Shown one piece after another: positions 35,908-47,490 of a stretch of 64,000 nt of DNA. Position 1 is the first letter of the stretch. The number at the start of each line of letters is the position of its first letter. The stretch covers positions 37,153,473-37,217,472 of the forward strand of contig OX419758.1 in NCBI GenBank assembly GCA_948567375.1. Reading direction: 5' to 3'. This DNA comes from Lunularia cruciata. Its lineage: Eukaryota; Streptophyta; Marchantiopsida; Lunulariales; Lunulariaceae. A program made the translations under genes and the position numbers. The notes below the pieces were generated by a model. That model saw nothing but the letters and a program-made list of their open reading frames with translations, was not told where the DNA came from and searched no databases.

Positions 35908-36598
35908 TGTGAGCCGGCCTGTCGTTCACTCAGGATGAACCTCTGATGGCTATTATGGTAGTGCACCATGGACTAAGAAGGTAAGGAACCCCAACTCCAT
36001 CATACTCCTCCAAGGCTAACACTCCAAGTCTCAAGACATTGCTCACTAGAGAACTCAATGAGAGAGAGATAGTTGTAAATGAAAGGATGATGAGTTCCTC
36101 CTCACCCCTTGTTTATAAACTTGTGAAATAGTTACGCACCAAAGTTACTAATTACCGCAGTAACTCAAGTTACTAGACTAAAAGTCAAGTAAAGTCAAAA
36201 AGTAGAAAGGAATATCCATTCACATGTGCATATTCCACTAGCATATGATCTTATCTTGACCCATCCATTAAGTCAAGGATTCCTTCATATGGGCTATCCT
36301 TGGACTAAAGAAGAATCCAAAACAAAAAGGCTTGCGGGCCCAAGAGTTCTCAATTCTTTCCTCAAAGCCAAACACCTAGGAATAATACCAAGTCAACACA
36401 CTAAAATCCAAAATAGTGGTGCTCATCTTTTCTACTTCCTCTAAAGTAAGGTCCCCTCTATCTTAGCTATGACTAACTTTATCTAACCATGAATAATATA
36501 GAACCATTCTTTATCTCTATATAAATAATAACTCTCAAGTACTTGTAATACCAAGCTAAATATCACAATACCACACACATGCACAAGTGGGTGTTACA
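35908..36598 (-). repeat. 5' LTR of B, 691 bp
   Basis: Same length as the 3' LTR and the solo copy at 26819-27509. It differs from the 3' LTR by a few substitutions in the part I compared. Confidence 0.9.
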
Positions 36599-36602
36599 GG
36601 CC

Positions 36603-36890
36603 TCGACCTCGACCTTGACCTCCACAAAGTCTACCAATACACTACACACAAGTAGAGGAGCCAGCACCAATAGAGATTGATGCCATTCAACAAAGACCAC
36701 TTGGCACGGAAGATAGAGAGAAACTATAACAAAATGGTGGTTTTTTTTTGTCACCAATTGGGGCATCGCATTACGGAATGTCCACTCAAGAAGAGACAAC
36801 CTCAACAAGTTGCCCAGGTGGAGGTTGTGGAGTGGAATGATCAGGGAAACAAAGAATCCCAATAGGAGATTTCAAGCCGCCTATTGGGAG
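36603..36890 (+). pseudogene. gag of A2, 3' part with zinc knuckle
   Basis: Continues the gag interrupted at 28811. It encodes FFCHQLGHRITECPLKK, a CCHC-type zinc knuckle whose first Cys is out of frame or mutated, then a polar tail ending NDQGNKESQ. This confirms that element B inserted into A2 gag. Confidence 0.7.
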
Positions 36891-36899
36891 CTTGATTAG

Positions 36900-39800
36900 T
36901 TCTAATGGGATTGAAGGCTTGACCTATGCAAGTTTGCTTCACTTGCAAGGTACGATATCTAATTGGGGTTGTAGGATTTTGGTTGATTCTGGAAGTTCAT
37001 AGAATTGCATGTTTATGCAAGTAGCAAAGGAATTGGGTATTCCTATCAAGCCAATGATTGGAAGTAGTTTGATGATGGCGGATAATAGAAAAAGTTCTGC
37101 ATTCCGCACCTTGCATCCTATTACCTTCAGATTGGGAAGGAGTATTTGGAGTGTATGAGGTTTGTAGTGGCACCTCTACACTATGATATCATTCTGGGTC
37201 TACCTTGGCTTGAATATCATAAGGTTCAATTTGATTGGACCCGATGCCAAATTCAAGTACAACACCAAGGTAGGAATTTCCGATTAGGTTTTCTAGCACC
37301 TCTGAGTAAGACACCTAAGACTCATCAATCCCAAGATAGGAAGTTTGTTGAGAAGGTAGCCATAGAGCAAACATGGCAGGGAGATGAGTCCCAAGAGGGG
37401 AAGTTTGCCAAAAAGGCAACCAAGGAGCAAGCTTGGAAGAGAAATGAGTTCCTAGAAGAGAAGTTTGTTAGTAAAGCATCCATAGAGCAAGCTTTGGAGG
37501 AAAATAAGTCTGTATTTGCGGTGTGGATCAAGCCGATTGCACAAGAACAATCTACAGAGGGCCAAGAGCCTCATCAAACAATGGTTGATTGGATAGTTAA
37601 GGTGTTTGCGGATGTGTTTCTAGATGATCTGCCAAAGGGATTACCCTCCAATCAAGGTATGCACTTCAAGATCAAGCTATTGCCAAGGAGTACTCTAGTG
37701 AGTAGACCGATCTATTGGCTCTCGCCAAAGGAGTTGGAGGAGTTGCAAACAACACTTACAAAGTTGTTGGAGAAGGACTTCATACAACATAGTACCTCTC
37801 CTTGGGAAGCACTGGTACTATTTGTTCCAAAGAAGGATGGAAGACTTTGTTTTTGTATTGATTATTGTGGGCTCAATAAGCAAACCGTGAAGAATGCATA
37901 TCCCTTACCTCAGATCAATGACTTGCTTGATCAACAAAGTGGAGCAAGCTACTTTTCCAAGCTATATATTTTTAGTGGCTATTGGCAAATTCTTGTTGCT
38001 AGAGAGGATATGCAAAAGACTGCCTTTTGCACCAAGTATGGGCATTTTGAGTAGAGAGTTCTACCTTTCGGACTCACTAATGCTCCACCAGTCTTCATGG
38101 ATCTGATGCATTGGGTGTTGGATTGACTATTGGATTGGTCCGTGGTGGTGTTCTTGGATGATATCTTAATCTATAGCAAGATATTCTATAGAACACGTGA
38201 ATCTATAGAACACGTGAATCATGTGCAAGAAGTCCTAAGACTACTACAACAATGGAAATTTTACTACAAGAAGTCAAAGTGTGCCTTTTGGCAGAAGGAG
38301 GTTACCTTCTTGGGTCATAAGATCTCATCAGAGGGGATCAAGATGTAAGAAGAGAAAATCAAGGCCATTACTGATTGACCTACCCCAAAGGATACTACAA
38401 AAGTACGTGCATTCAATGGATTGGCCAGTTTTTACCAACGGTTCATCCATTATTATGCCTATGTGGCTGCACCATTGACTGACCTCTTAGGAAAGAACTT
38501 GAGCTTCCAATGGACGACCAAGCATGAAGAAGCATTCCAGAAGTTAAAGCATATGGTGTCTTCAAGAATCATTCTTCAACCATATGATCCTCAACTACCC
38601 CGTGTAGTTGATTTTGATGCTTCTAACTTTGCAATTGGAACCATACTGCAACAAGAATTCCTAGATGGACTCCATCCCATTGCCTTTGTGTCTTGCTGAC
38701 TCAATACGGCTGAGCAAAACAACTTTGCTTGAGATCAAGAACAACTTGCAATGGTATACGCCACCAAGGTATGGAGGCATTACCTCTTGGGGAAACAAGT
38801 GATCATGCAAATTGATCACAAACCATTGTTGCAGACCTTACACTTGGAACACATGAAGAGTCAACATCATCAATGGGAGGAACAACTCCAATTGTATGAC
38901 ATCAAACTTGAGTACAAAACAGGTTGGTTCCATGTCATCCTTGATGCTTTATCATGACAACATGATTTGAAGTCTCTTCCTCTCATCACAATGGCAATTT
39001 CAATGGTGTTAGTTGACTCCAAGGTCCAAAACAAGTTTCAGTCAGCTCTACACCAAGATTGCTTCTTCCAAATGGTACATGGTTACCTTACGGCATGCAA
39101 TAAGGAGTACAACACCTTCTCCATCAAGGAGGGCCTTTTATTCCATGAGGACCGGATCTGTGTTCCAGCTAAAGGTGATCTTTGACGTGTGCGCCTTCAA
39201 GAAGCCCATGATTTACCCATCACTGGTCACATGGGTGTAGACAAGACCTTGGGTACCCTCCAATGTCAATGGTGGTGGCCCTACATGACACAAGGTGTTC
39301 AAGAATTTGTCCAATTGTGTGAGAGCTGCCAATTTAACAATACTAGCAACCAAAAGCCGAGTGGACTCCTTCAACCACTTGCCATTCTATCCGCTCGCTA
39401 GGAGCATGTGAGCTTGGATCTTATCACATCCTTGCCAAAGACAAAACAAGGACACACCACAATTGTGGTGTTTGTGGATAAGCTTAGTAAGCAAATCCAC
39501 TTGGCACCAACCTATGATACCGTGGATGCTCCAACCTTAGCACAAATCTACTTCAACAATGTCTTCAAGCATCATGGGATGCCACGTGTACTCATCTCTG
39601 ACCGTGATCCTCAATTTCCGGGAAGTTTTGGCAAGCACTCTTCCAGATACTTGGCACCAAGCTTGCTTTGTCCACGGCCTATTATCCTCAAACTGATGGA
39701 CAAACCAAACGTGCAAATTGTACATTGGAGGATATGTTGCGTGCCTTTGTCAATGTCCACCATACCGATTAGGATGAATGTCTTGCAGCTGCAAAATTTG

Positions 39801-40480
39801 CCTACAACAATTCCAAATAGGCAAGCATTGGATTTTCTCCTTTCTTTCTCAATATTGGCCAAGATCCGCTTGTTTCAGATTCTCTTCTTGCTCCTCCTCC
39901 ATCTTAGGTTCCTCATACTTCCACATCCTTGACCACTATATCCCAATCTCTCCAACAAGCCAAGTCTCACCTCCTTGTTGCTTAGAATCACCAAAAACAA
40001 TATGCAAACCACCATCGTTGTGATCTCACCTTTGAAGTCGGTCATAAAATCATGCCATCCTCTAGTAACCTTCTTCTCCCACTTGATACCCAAGTTTGTA
40101 AACTTGCACCTAATTGGATAGGACTCTTTGATATCACCCAAATTGTCTCTCTTGTTGCTTATCAACTTGCCTTGCCTTGTCACATGCGTATCCATCTTGT
40201 CTTTCATATTTCCAAGTTGAAACCCTTTGTTCCTAACCCCTCTTCCTTTTCCTCCTGAGTCCAACCTCCTACTCTTCCTATCCCTATCAATGATCATGAG
40301 GAGTATGAAGTTGATTATATCCTTGCATGTCACCCTATTCAACGAGGCCGTCGCCAACATATGAAGTACAAGGTACTTTGGAAAGGGTATCCCTTTCATG
40401 ATGCTACATGGGAACCTCTTTCTCACCTCCAAAATGCACAGATGGCCATCCAAGAATTTGAAGCTTCAATGGCGATACTG
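36900..40480 (+). pseudogene. pol of A2: best-kept chromovirus pol, point stops only in its central part
   Basis: Protease 36900-37290: ILVDSGSS active site, a stop, and a one-base deletion near 37128. From 37146 to about 39640 a single reading frame continues with only point stops (for example TAG at 38052, where the other copies have TGG). It covers the repeat linker (37320-37500), RT (37620-38350; VVVFLDDILIYSK), RNase H (38420-38960; DFDASNFAIG, IDHKPLLQ) and integrase (39190-39780; HHCC zinc region, FVDKLSKQIH, GMPRVLISDRDPQF). A shift near 39640 precedes the GPF-like and chromodomain parts (40060-40470, with EEYEVDYI, WKGYPFHDATWEP). A 17-bp direct duplication at 38186-38222 adds IEHVN. 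It cannot be translated through. Confidence 0.85.
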
Positions 40481-40508
40481 ATGTCACCAACAAGCGGCGG
40501 GGGGAATA

Positions 40509-41677
40509 TGTAACAATATGGAGTTTAGCGACAAAGTTAGTAGGGCTTACGAAGTAGCACATAAGATAAATTAGCCTAAAATATTCCGGAAGTACCTAAG
40601 AAGCTTCTTGGGAACCTTCCCGGCTACCTTAGCTTGCACCTCAATAAGTAGGTATAATACTCCGAGGACAAGAGAAGAGAGAAAACACAAATTGCACACT
40701 CAAACATTTGATGCCCCAAGGGAGCACCTTCTCTTTATTATATAGACAAAGAGGATCTCCTCCAAGGAAGCTCCACCATAGGATTAGTGACATAGATAGG
40801 TGACATGTCAGCAAGCTCCACCCTTGGATTACTTACTTGGATGGGTGACATGTCTGGTCTAGGTCCTATCTGGTTGGTCAAACAAGCTTTGACCGGAGGG
40901 AATCTTTTAGGGAATCTTCTTATAGGAATCTCAAAATCACGTGAGTAAGATACCATTGGAAAGCTCTCAACAAGAAAAATCAGGGGGAGTGAAGGCCAGC
41001 CTTTCCTCTATTGGGGGGGGGGGATATGTATATTTTTGAGGCTAATTCATCCGTTTAGGCCTCCAAAATTACCTTCAAAGATTTCAGGCATATTTCGGTT
41101 CCTACTCTATTAGTAGAATTCCCCTTTTGGTGATACCTCTTTCTGATCTGTTTAGTCCATCATGTGTAACATCCTTCCAGATGTTACCAAACCAATTCTC
41201 ACCTTTAAATCATATGTCTAGCTATTGGTTCTAAGGTTCTCAAGTCTATTTCGGTTTCTACCCTATTAGTAGAAGTACTCTTTTGGTGATACTTCTATCT
41301 TATCTATTTTGACCATCATGTATAACATCATTCTAGATGTTACTAAACCAAATTTCACATCTAGATCATATGGCTAGCTCTTGGTATTACAGTAGGTTCT
41401 AGAAGGAAGCTTTTAGAAGCTTCCAACTAGCTTAGATTGCACGCCAAGTAGACAGCTTCTAGAAGGAAGCTTCTTGAGAAGCTTCCTAGTTAACTTGGCT
41501 TGCACTCTAAGAAAGTGGCTTGAGGAAGTTTCTTGAGAAGCTTCTCAAAGGCCTTGTATGCTACCTATAAATACCAAAGCCAAAGCTCATGCTAGGCACT
41601 TGGAGTTTTCTCTCATTCAAGTGTCCAAATATGAGTTTCCATTCTCCTATTTCTCTCCTCGGATTTGGTCTTTTACA
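40509..41677 (+). repeat. 3' LTR of A2 (interrupted), about 425 bp net
   Basis: Preceded by a GGCGGGGGGAATA purine tract (40495-40508). Interrupted at 40653-41391. It carries a heat-shock-type four-unit block with one mismatch at 41405-41424 and TATAAATA at 41566. It ends TTTTACA before the target duplication ATCAT. Confidence 0.85.
40653..41391 (+). mobile_element. Solo LTR of family C, 739 bp, with 5-bp target duplication
   Basis: Starts TATAATACTCC (first G of TG mutated) and ends TTGGTATTACA. GTAGG lies at 40648-40652 and 41392-41396. It contains an 11-12 base G run near 41011. Confidence 0.85.
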
Positions 41678-41682
41678 ATCAT

Positions 41683-44600
41683 GTAGATTCCAGATATACA
41701 AGAAGGTGAAGTTCTAAATTGATTTGTGAAGAGATTAAAGTCACAAACCAAATTGGAGGTGACCATGCAAGAACCACAAAACGTGGAAGAAGCCATGCAA
41801 TTGGCTGAGCGCTTTGATTCCTTGGTTGTGACAACTTGGTCTTGACCTTGACCTACACAAAGCCTACCAATATAGTATGCATAGGTGTAGGAACCAACAC
41901 CAATGGAGATTGATGTTATCCAACGGAGACCACTTGGTACAACAGATAAAGAAAGATCGCAACAAAATGGTGGTTGTTTTTATTATTGCCAAGTTTGACA
42001 TTGCATTGTTGAATGTCCATTTAGGAATGTGTGACCTCAACAAGTTGCCCAAATGGAGTTTGTGGAAATGAATGATTAGGGATAGAAAGAATCCCAATAG
42101 GAGATTGTGAGTCGCATATAGGGAGCTTGATTAGTTCTAACGGGATTGAAGGCTTGACCTATGCAAGTTTGCTTCACTTGCAAGATACAATATCTAATCG
42201 GGGTTGTAGGATTTTGGTTGATTCTAGGAGTTCAAAGAATTACATGTCTATGCAAGTAGCAAAGGAATTAGGTATTCCTATAAAGCCAATAATTGGAAGT
42301 AGATTGATGATGGCGGATGGTAGAAAGGGTTCTACCTTCCGTACCTCGCATCTTGTTACCTACAAGATTGGGAAGGAGTATTTGGAGTGTATGAGGTTTG
42401 TAGTGGCACCTCTGCACTACAATGTCATCTAGGACTACCTTAGCTTGGACATCAAAAGGTTCAATTTGATTGGAACCAATGATAAATTCAACTACAACAC
42501 CAAGGTAGGAATTTCTGATTATGTTGTCTGGCACCTCTACGTAAGACACCTAAGAATAATCAATCCCAAGATGGGAAGTTTGTCAAGTAGGTAGCCATAG
42601 AGCAAGCCTTGAAGGGAGAAGAGTCCCAAGATGGGAAGTTTGTCAAGAAAGCATCTATGGAGCAAGCTTTGAAGAAAGATGAGTCCCTAGATGGGAAGTT
42701 TGTTAGTGAAGCAGCTATAGAGCAAGCTTTGGAGGAAGATAAATCTATTTTTGTGGTGTGGTGTGGAATTGCACAAGAAAAATTTGAGGAGGGCCAAGAG
42801 CCTCATCAAAAAATGGTTTATCAGATAGTTTAGGAGTTTGCGGATGTGTTTCTGGATGATCTGCCAAAGGGGTTACCCTCCAATCAAGGTATGCACTTCA
42901 AAATTGAGTTATTACCAAGGAGTAATCCAATGACTAGACCAATCTATCAATTCTCACCAAAGGAGTTGGAGGAGTTGCAAACAACACTTATGGAGTTGTT
43001 GGAGAAGGACTTCATACAACATAGTACCTCTCCTTAGGGAGCATCGATATTATTCATTTTGAAGAAGGATGGAGGACTTTGTTTTTGTATTGATTACCGT
43101 AGGCTCAATAAGCAAACAATGAAGAATGCATATCCCATACCTTGGATTGATGACTTGCTTGATCAATTGTGTGGAGCACAATACTTTATCAAGTTGGATC
43201 TTTGCAGCAGCTATTGACAAATCCTCATTGATAGGGAAGATGTGCAAAAGACTATCTTTCACAAAAGGTATGGGCATATTGAGTGGAGAGTTCTACCTTT
43301 TGGGCTCACTAGTGCTCCAATAGTCTTCATGTATCAGATGCATTAGGTGTTGGATGGACTATTGGATTGGTATGTGATGGTGTTCTTGGATGATATCTTA
43401 ATCTATAGCAAGATAGAGGCAAAACACATGAATCATGTGCGAGAAGTTCTAAGATGACTATAAAAATGGAAATTTTACTACAAGAAGTCAAAGTGTGCCT
43501 TTTGGAAAAAGTAAGTTACCTTCTTGGGGCACAAGATCTCATCAAAGGAGATCAAGATGGAAGAGGAGAAAATCAAGGCAATTATTGATTGGCCTACTCC
43601 AAAGGATGCTATAGAAGTATGGGCATTTAATGGACTGGCTAGTTTATACCGACGGTTCATCCATTATTATGCTCATGTGGCTGCACCATTGACTGACCTC
43701 TTGGAAAAGGACTTGAGCTTCTAGTGGACCACCAAGCACAAAGAAGCATTCCAGAAGTTGAAACATATGGTGTCTTCAAGGCCCATTCTTCAACCATATG
43801 ATCCTCAGCTACCCTGTGTGGTTGATTTTGATGCTTCTAATTTTGCAATTGGAGATGCCAAGGTATGGAGGCATTATCTTTTGGGGAAACAAGTGATCAT
43901 GCAAACTGATCACAAACCATTGTTGCAGACCTTACACTTGGAACACATGAAGAATCAACATCACTGATGGGAGGAGCAATTCCAATTATTTGACATCAAA
44001 CTTGAGTACAAACCAGGTTGGTTCCATGTCATCCTTGATGCTCTATCACAACGACAATTTGAAATCTCTTGCTCTCATCACAACGGCAAATACAACAGTG
44101 TCAATTGACTCCAAGGTCCAAAACAAGTTATGATCAGCTCTATAACAAGATCCCTTCTTCCAAATGGTACATGATTTTTTGATAGCATGCAACGAGGTGT
44201 ACAACAACCTCTCCTTCAAGGAGGCCTTCTATTCCATGAGGACCGGATCTATGTTCCAACCAAAGGTGATCTCTGACTTGTGTGCCTTCAAGAAGCCCAT
44301 GATTTACCAATTTTTGGTCACATGGGTATAGACAAGACCTTGGATACCCTCCAATGCCAATGGTGGTGGCTCAACATGGCATAAGATGTTTGGGAGTTTC
44401 CTCAATCATGTGAGCGTTGCCAATGCAACAAGGCCAGTAACTAGAAACCGAGTAGACTCCTTCAACCACTCCTTATTCCAACTACTCTTTAAGAACATGA
44501 GAGCTTAGATCTCATCACCTCCTTGCCCAAGACAAAGCAAGGTCATACAACAATTGTGGTGTTTGTGGATAAGCTTAGTAACCAAATCTATTTAGCATCA

Positions 44601-45590
44601 ACGGTTGATATTATGGATGCTCCAACCTTGGTGCAAATCTACTTTGACAATGTATTCAAGCATCATGGGATGCCGCCCGTGTGTACTCATCTCTGATTGT
44701 GATCCTTGCTTCATTGGAAAGTTTTAGCAAGCACTCTTCTAGATACTTGATACCAAGCTTGTTTTGTTCATGGCCTATCATCCTCAAACTAATAGACAAA
44801 CTGAACATGAAAATTGCACCTTGGAAGATATGCTTTGTGCCTTTGTCAACATTCACCATACCAATTGGGGATGAATGTCTTACAATTATGGAGTTTGCAT
44901 ACAATAATTCTAAACAGACAAGCACCGGATTCTCTCCTTTCTTTCTCAATTTTGGCCAAGACCCACGCATTCTAGATTCCCTTCTTGCTCTTCCTCCATC
45001 TCAGGTCCCTCATACTTCCACCTTCTTTACCACTATCTCCCAATCCTTCCAACAAGCCAAATATCATCTCCTTGTTGCTCAAAATTGGCATAAAAAATTT
45101 GTGGATCACCATTGTCATGATCTTAGCTTTCAAGTTGGTGATAAGGTCATGCTCTCATCTAATAACCTCCCTCTCCCACTTGATACCCAAGTTCATAAAC
45201 TCACCTCTAATTAGAGAGGACCCTTTGATATCATTCAAATTGTCTCTCTTGTTGCTTATCAACTTGCCTTGACTTGTCATATGCATATCCATCTTGTCTT
45301 TCATGTTTCCAAGTTGAAACCCTTTGTTCCTAACTCCTCTTCTTTTTCCTCTTGAGTCCAACCTCCCCGTCCTCATGTCCCTATCAATGATCATGAGGAG
45401 TACAAAGTTGATTGTATCCTTGTGCGTCGCCATATTCAACGAGGCCATCGACAACATACAAAGTATAAGGTCCTTTGGAAATGGTATCCCCTTCATGATG
45501 CCACATGGGAACCTCTTTCTCATCTCCAGAATGCAAAACTAGCCATCCAAGAGTTTGAAGCTTCATTGGCAATGAGGACATCACCAACTA
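41683..45590 (+). pseudogene. gag 3' end and pol of A1, degenerate
   Basis: Gag tail 41683-42090 with a broken zinc knuckle. Protease about 42127-42540 (ILVDSRSS in place of DSGSS). Linker of ~60-bp repeats 42560-42750. RT 42840-43520 with FLDDILIYS intact at about 43385-43405. RNase H 43560-44060, missing roughly 40 codons between SNFAIG and the KVWRHYLLG block near 43856. Integrase 44270-44960 (GMPPV... at 44670). C-terminal region and chromodomain 45060-45580 with WKWYPLHDATWEP. Many stops and shifts; more decayed than A2, as expected of the older host element. Confidence 0.8.
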
Positions 45591-45604
45591 GTGGTGGGGG
45601 AATG

Positions 45605-45970
45605 TGTAACAATATGGAGTTTAGCAACAAAGTTAGTAGGGCTAACAAAGTAGCAAATAAGACAAATTAGCCTAGAATATTCCAAAAGTATCTAGGAAGA
45701 TTCTTGGGAAGCTTCTTGGTTAGCTTAGCTTGCACGCCAAGTAAGCGGCTTCTACAAGGAAGTTTCTTGAGAAGTTTCCCAATTAACTTGGCTTGCACTC
45801 CAAGAAAACTGCTCAAGGAAGCTTCTTGAGAAGCTTTTCAAGGGCCGTGTATGCTCCTTATAGATACAAGAGCCAAAGCTCATGCTAGGCATTTGGAGTT
45901 TTCCCTCATTCAAGTGTCCCAATGTGAGCTTCCATTCTCCTATTTCTCTCCTTGGTCTTGGAGTTTTCCA
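45605..45970 (+). repeat. 3' LTR of A1, 366 bp
   Basis: Preceded by GTGGTGGGGGAATG. Starts TGTAACAATATGG and ends GTTTTCCA. It is shorter than its partner (442 bp), having lost about one of the ~63-bp internal units, and with it the perfect four-unit heat-shock match. The TATA position reads TATAGAT. Confidence 0.85.
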
Positions 45971-47490
45971 CTACTTCATTGATGCATAGGTTTTGAGAGG
46001 AGATTGGTTGACATTGCAAGACAAGTATACCACATGCATTCATGTAGCAACTAGGAAGGTATTAGAGCCTACTCAATCCTATGCACCTCCTCTTAAGCGC
46101 CATTGCCTTTGTAGAGCCTTGATGTTAACCCAAGTTGAGGAGTATAGATGAGTGGCTCAAGCTCTAGCTCACTTCTACCTAACGCCTTTCTCTACTAATA
46201 CATTGATTGCCCTATTCACCCTCCACCATTGTCTCTCCACCCTCATGCAAAGGAAGAGCTCCTTCATTCCTCCATGATTACTAGCCAAATGAGGAGTTTC
46301 AATTGACGGAGTCATCTTTGCTCATACACTACTTCACTCTCCACGTTTCTTAGCAAGTAGGCCTTTAGATCTTGTCTTTGAGAATCTTCAAGATTGCCTT
46401 TCCCCAAACACTCAAAATTTTGGCTTCCACTTACTCTTTGCATTTTGTCAACATATTCTTCTAGTTTTGTGCCCCATAGTGTAACTCATCTTGTTGGTGC
46501 CTCTCATCTCTTTGCTCTCTCAAAGGAGATGTTAGGTGTGTGCTCCATTGCTATTAGGGATGTTTTCCTCTATTTAGTCTCTCATATCATTTGCCTTCAA
46601 TTGCAATGCTCTTTTGCTTTCACTCTATCTCCACATTATATGGAGATGTGAGACAGTTATTACGGGCAGTATAGCATCCTTGGACCTCCATCCTAATTGG
46701 GTGATTGTTCAGGTGGATTTCTCCAATGCTTTCAATACCATATCTTGCTTAGCTGTGTTTGGGCACTTTGCACTACAAGAGATCAGATCCCTTCTTTGAT
46801 TCCTTTTGTTTGCTCATTTTATGGTATGAAGACTCCTCTATTGTACAATCACCATACTACTATAAGATACTTCACCCATATAGTTTTGGTTGAGGATACT
46901 TACCAAGGGATACCCTTGGGGACATCTCTTTGCCTTAGTTAACTGCACAGCCTTGAGAAAGAGGTCAGAAAAGCTTTTCCTTCATATCTCTTTCCCCCCT
47001 TCTCAGATGAAACCTATATCTTGGGACCCTTAGAGGATGTGGTCTAGGCTATAATGGTTTTCAAAAATAGGCTATAATGGTTTCATAGGTTTACAATTCT
47101 AAACTCATAAATGCAAGGTTTGGAACCCTCAAGTAGCTTTCACTCCCTTAGATTTTCTAATATGCTTTCAATTCCTATTAAGAGGTCAGAGAGTTTTACG
47201 ATCTCCTCTAGGGAAGGAGGATTATTGTAGCTCCTTCATCTCAAATACCTTGGGATAGGCTACATCCCATGCACACTTACTCCCTAGGTTGGGGAATGCA
47301 CATGTGTCCTTCTCCATCATATGCATTCCCCAACAATGCATGTTGCTATCTTTGTTTAGTCTCCTACTTAGCTTGAACATACCCTCCCACATAGGTACTA
47401 CTATCACAACTATACACTTGTGATAGCACTATTTTTCATACCTTTTCTACCTTGCTAAGGCGTCCCACAACTATCATAGGAGTGTAGACA
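45971..47490 (+). mobile_element. 3' part of plus-strand LINE-like element (right of nest)
   Basis: Resumes after the duplicated CTACT and matches the minus-strand copy from about 15130 onward (GATGCATAGGTTTTGAGAGG against GATTCATAGGTTCTTGAGAGG). It contains the RT core VQVDFSNAFNTIS at about 46708-46745 and the C-terminal RT box as SDETYILGP near 47000-47030 (ADD-type box expected). A short duplication, GGCTATAATGG, lies near 47049-47080. The element breaks off around 47490 against a truncated LTR of A3. Confidence 0.65.
46394..46942 (+). pseudogene. Reverse-transcriptase core of the LINE-like element (plus copy)
   Basis: Three overlapping frames: CSIAIRDVF, then DLHPNWVIVQVDFSNAFNTIS with the first catalytic Asp, then LLDSFC/PFVCSFYGMKTPLLYNHH in shifted frames, then the block ending GIPLGTSL (a GDPLG-like box in which Asp is not seen). 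Frameshifts make it non-functional. The family is a non-LTR-type plant RT; I cannot assign the clade by eye. Confidence 0.6.

Larger units (their letters stand above)
28812..36598 (-). mobile_element. Ty3/gypsy element B (no chromodomain seen), minus strand, nested in A2
   Basis: Two 691-bp LTRs (28812-29502 and 35908-36598) flank minus-strand gag, protease, RT, RNase H and integrase. GGCC lies outside both ends (28808-28811, 36599-36602). The primer site resembles tRNA-Asp. The polypurine tract, read on the minus strand, is CCAGGGGTAAA just before the 3' LTR. The LTRs have equal length and few visible differences, and the frames are long, so this looks like the youngest insertion of the nest. 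The tRNA-Asp-type primer site and lack of a chromodomain fit the Athila/Tat side of plant gypsy elements; that placement is inferred. Confidence 0.88.
26780..41677 (+). mobile_element. Chromovirus copy A2, nested in A1, with 5-bp target duplication
   Basis: Starts TGTAACAATATGG and ends TTTTACA, with ATCAT at 26775-26779 and again at 41678-41682. Three elements sit inside it: a 691-bp solo LTR of family B in its 5' LTR, the complete element B in its gag, and a 739-bp solo LTR of family C in its 3' LTR. Without them it is about 5.7 kb. It has the best-kept chromovirus pol frame in the window. Confidence 0.88.
25583..45970 (+). mobile_element. Chromovirus copy A1, split by A2, with 5-bp target duplication
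   Basis: The outermost LTR element of the nest. It starts TGTAGCAATATAG (25583) and ends GTTTTCCA (45970), with CTACT at 25578-25582 and again at 45971-45975. Its gag is cut at 26779 by A2 and resumes at 41683 after the duplicated ATCAT. Removing A2 (26780-41677) and one ATCAT leaves about 5.5 kb, a normal chromovirus length. The host sequence on either side joins into one LINE-like element, which confirms the boundaries independently. Confidence 0.88.
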
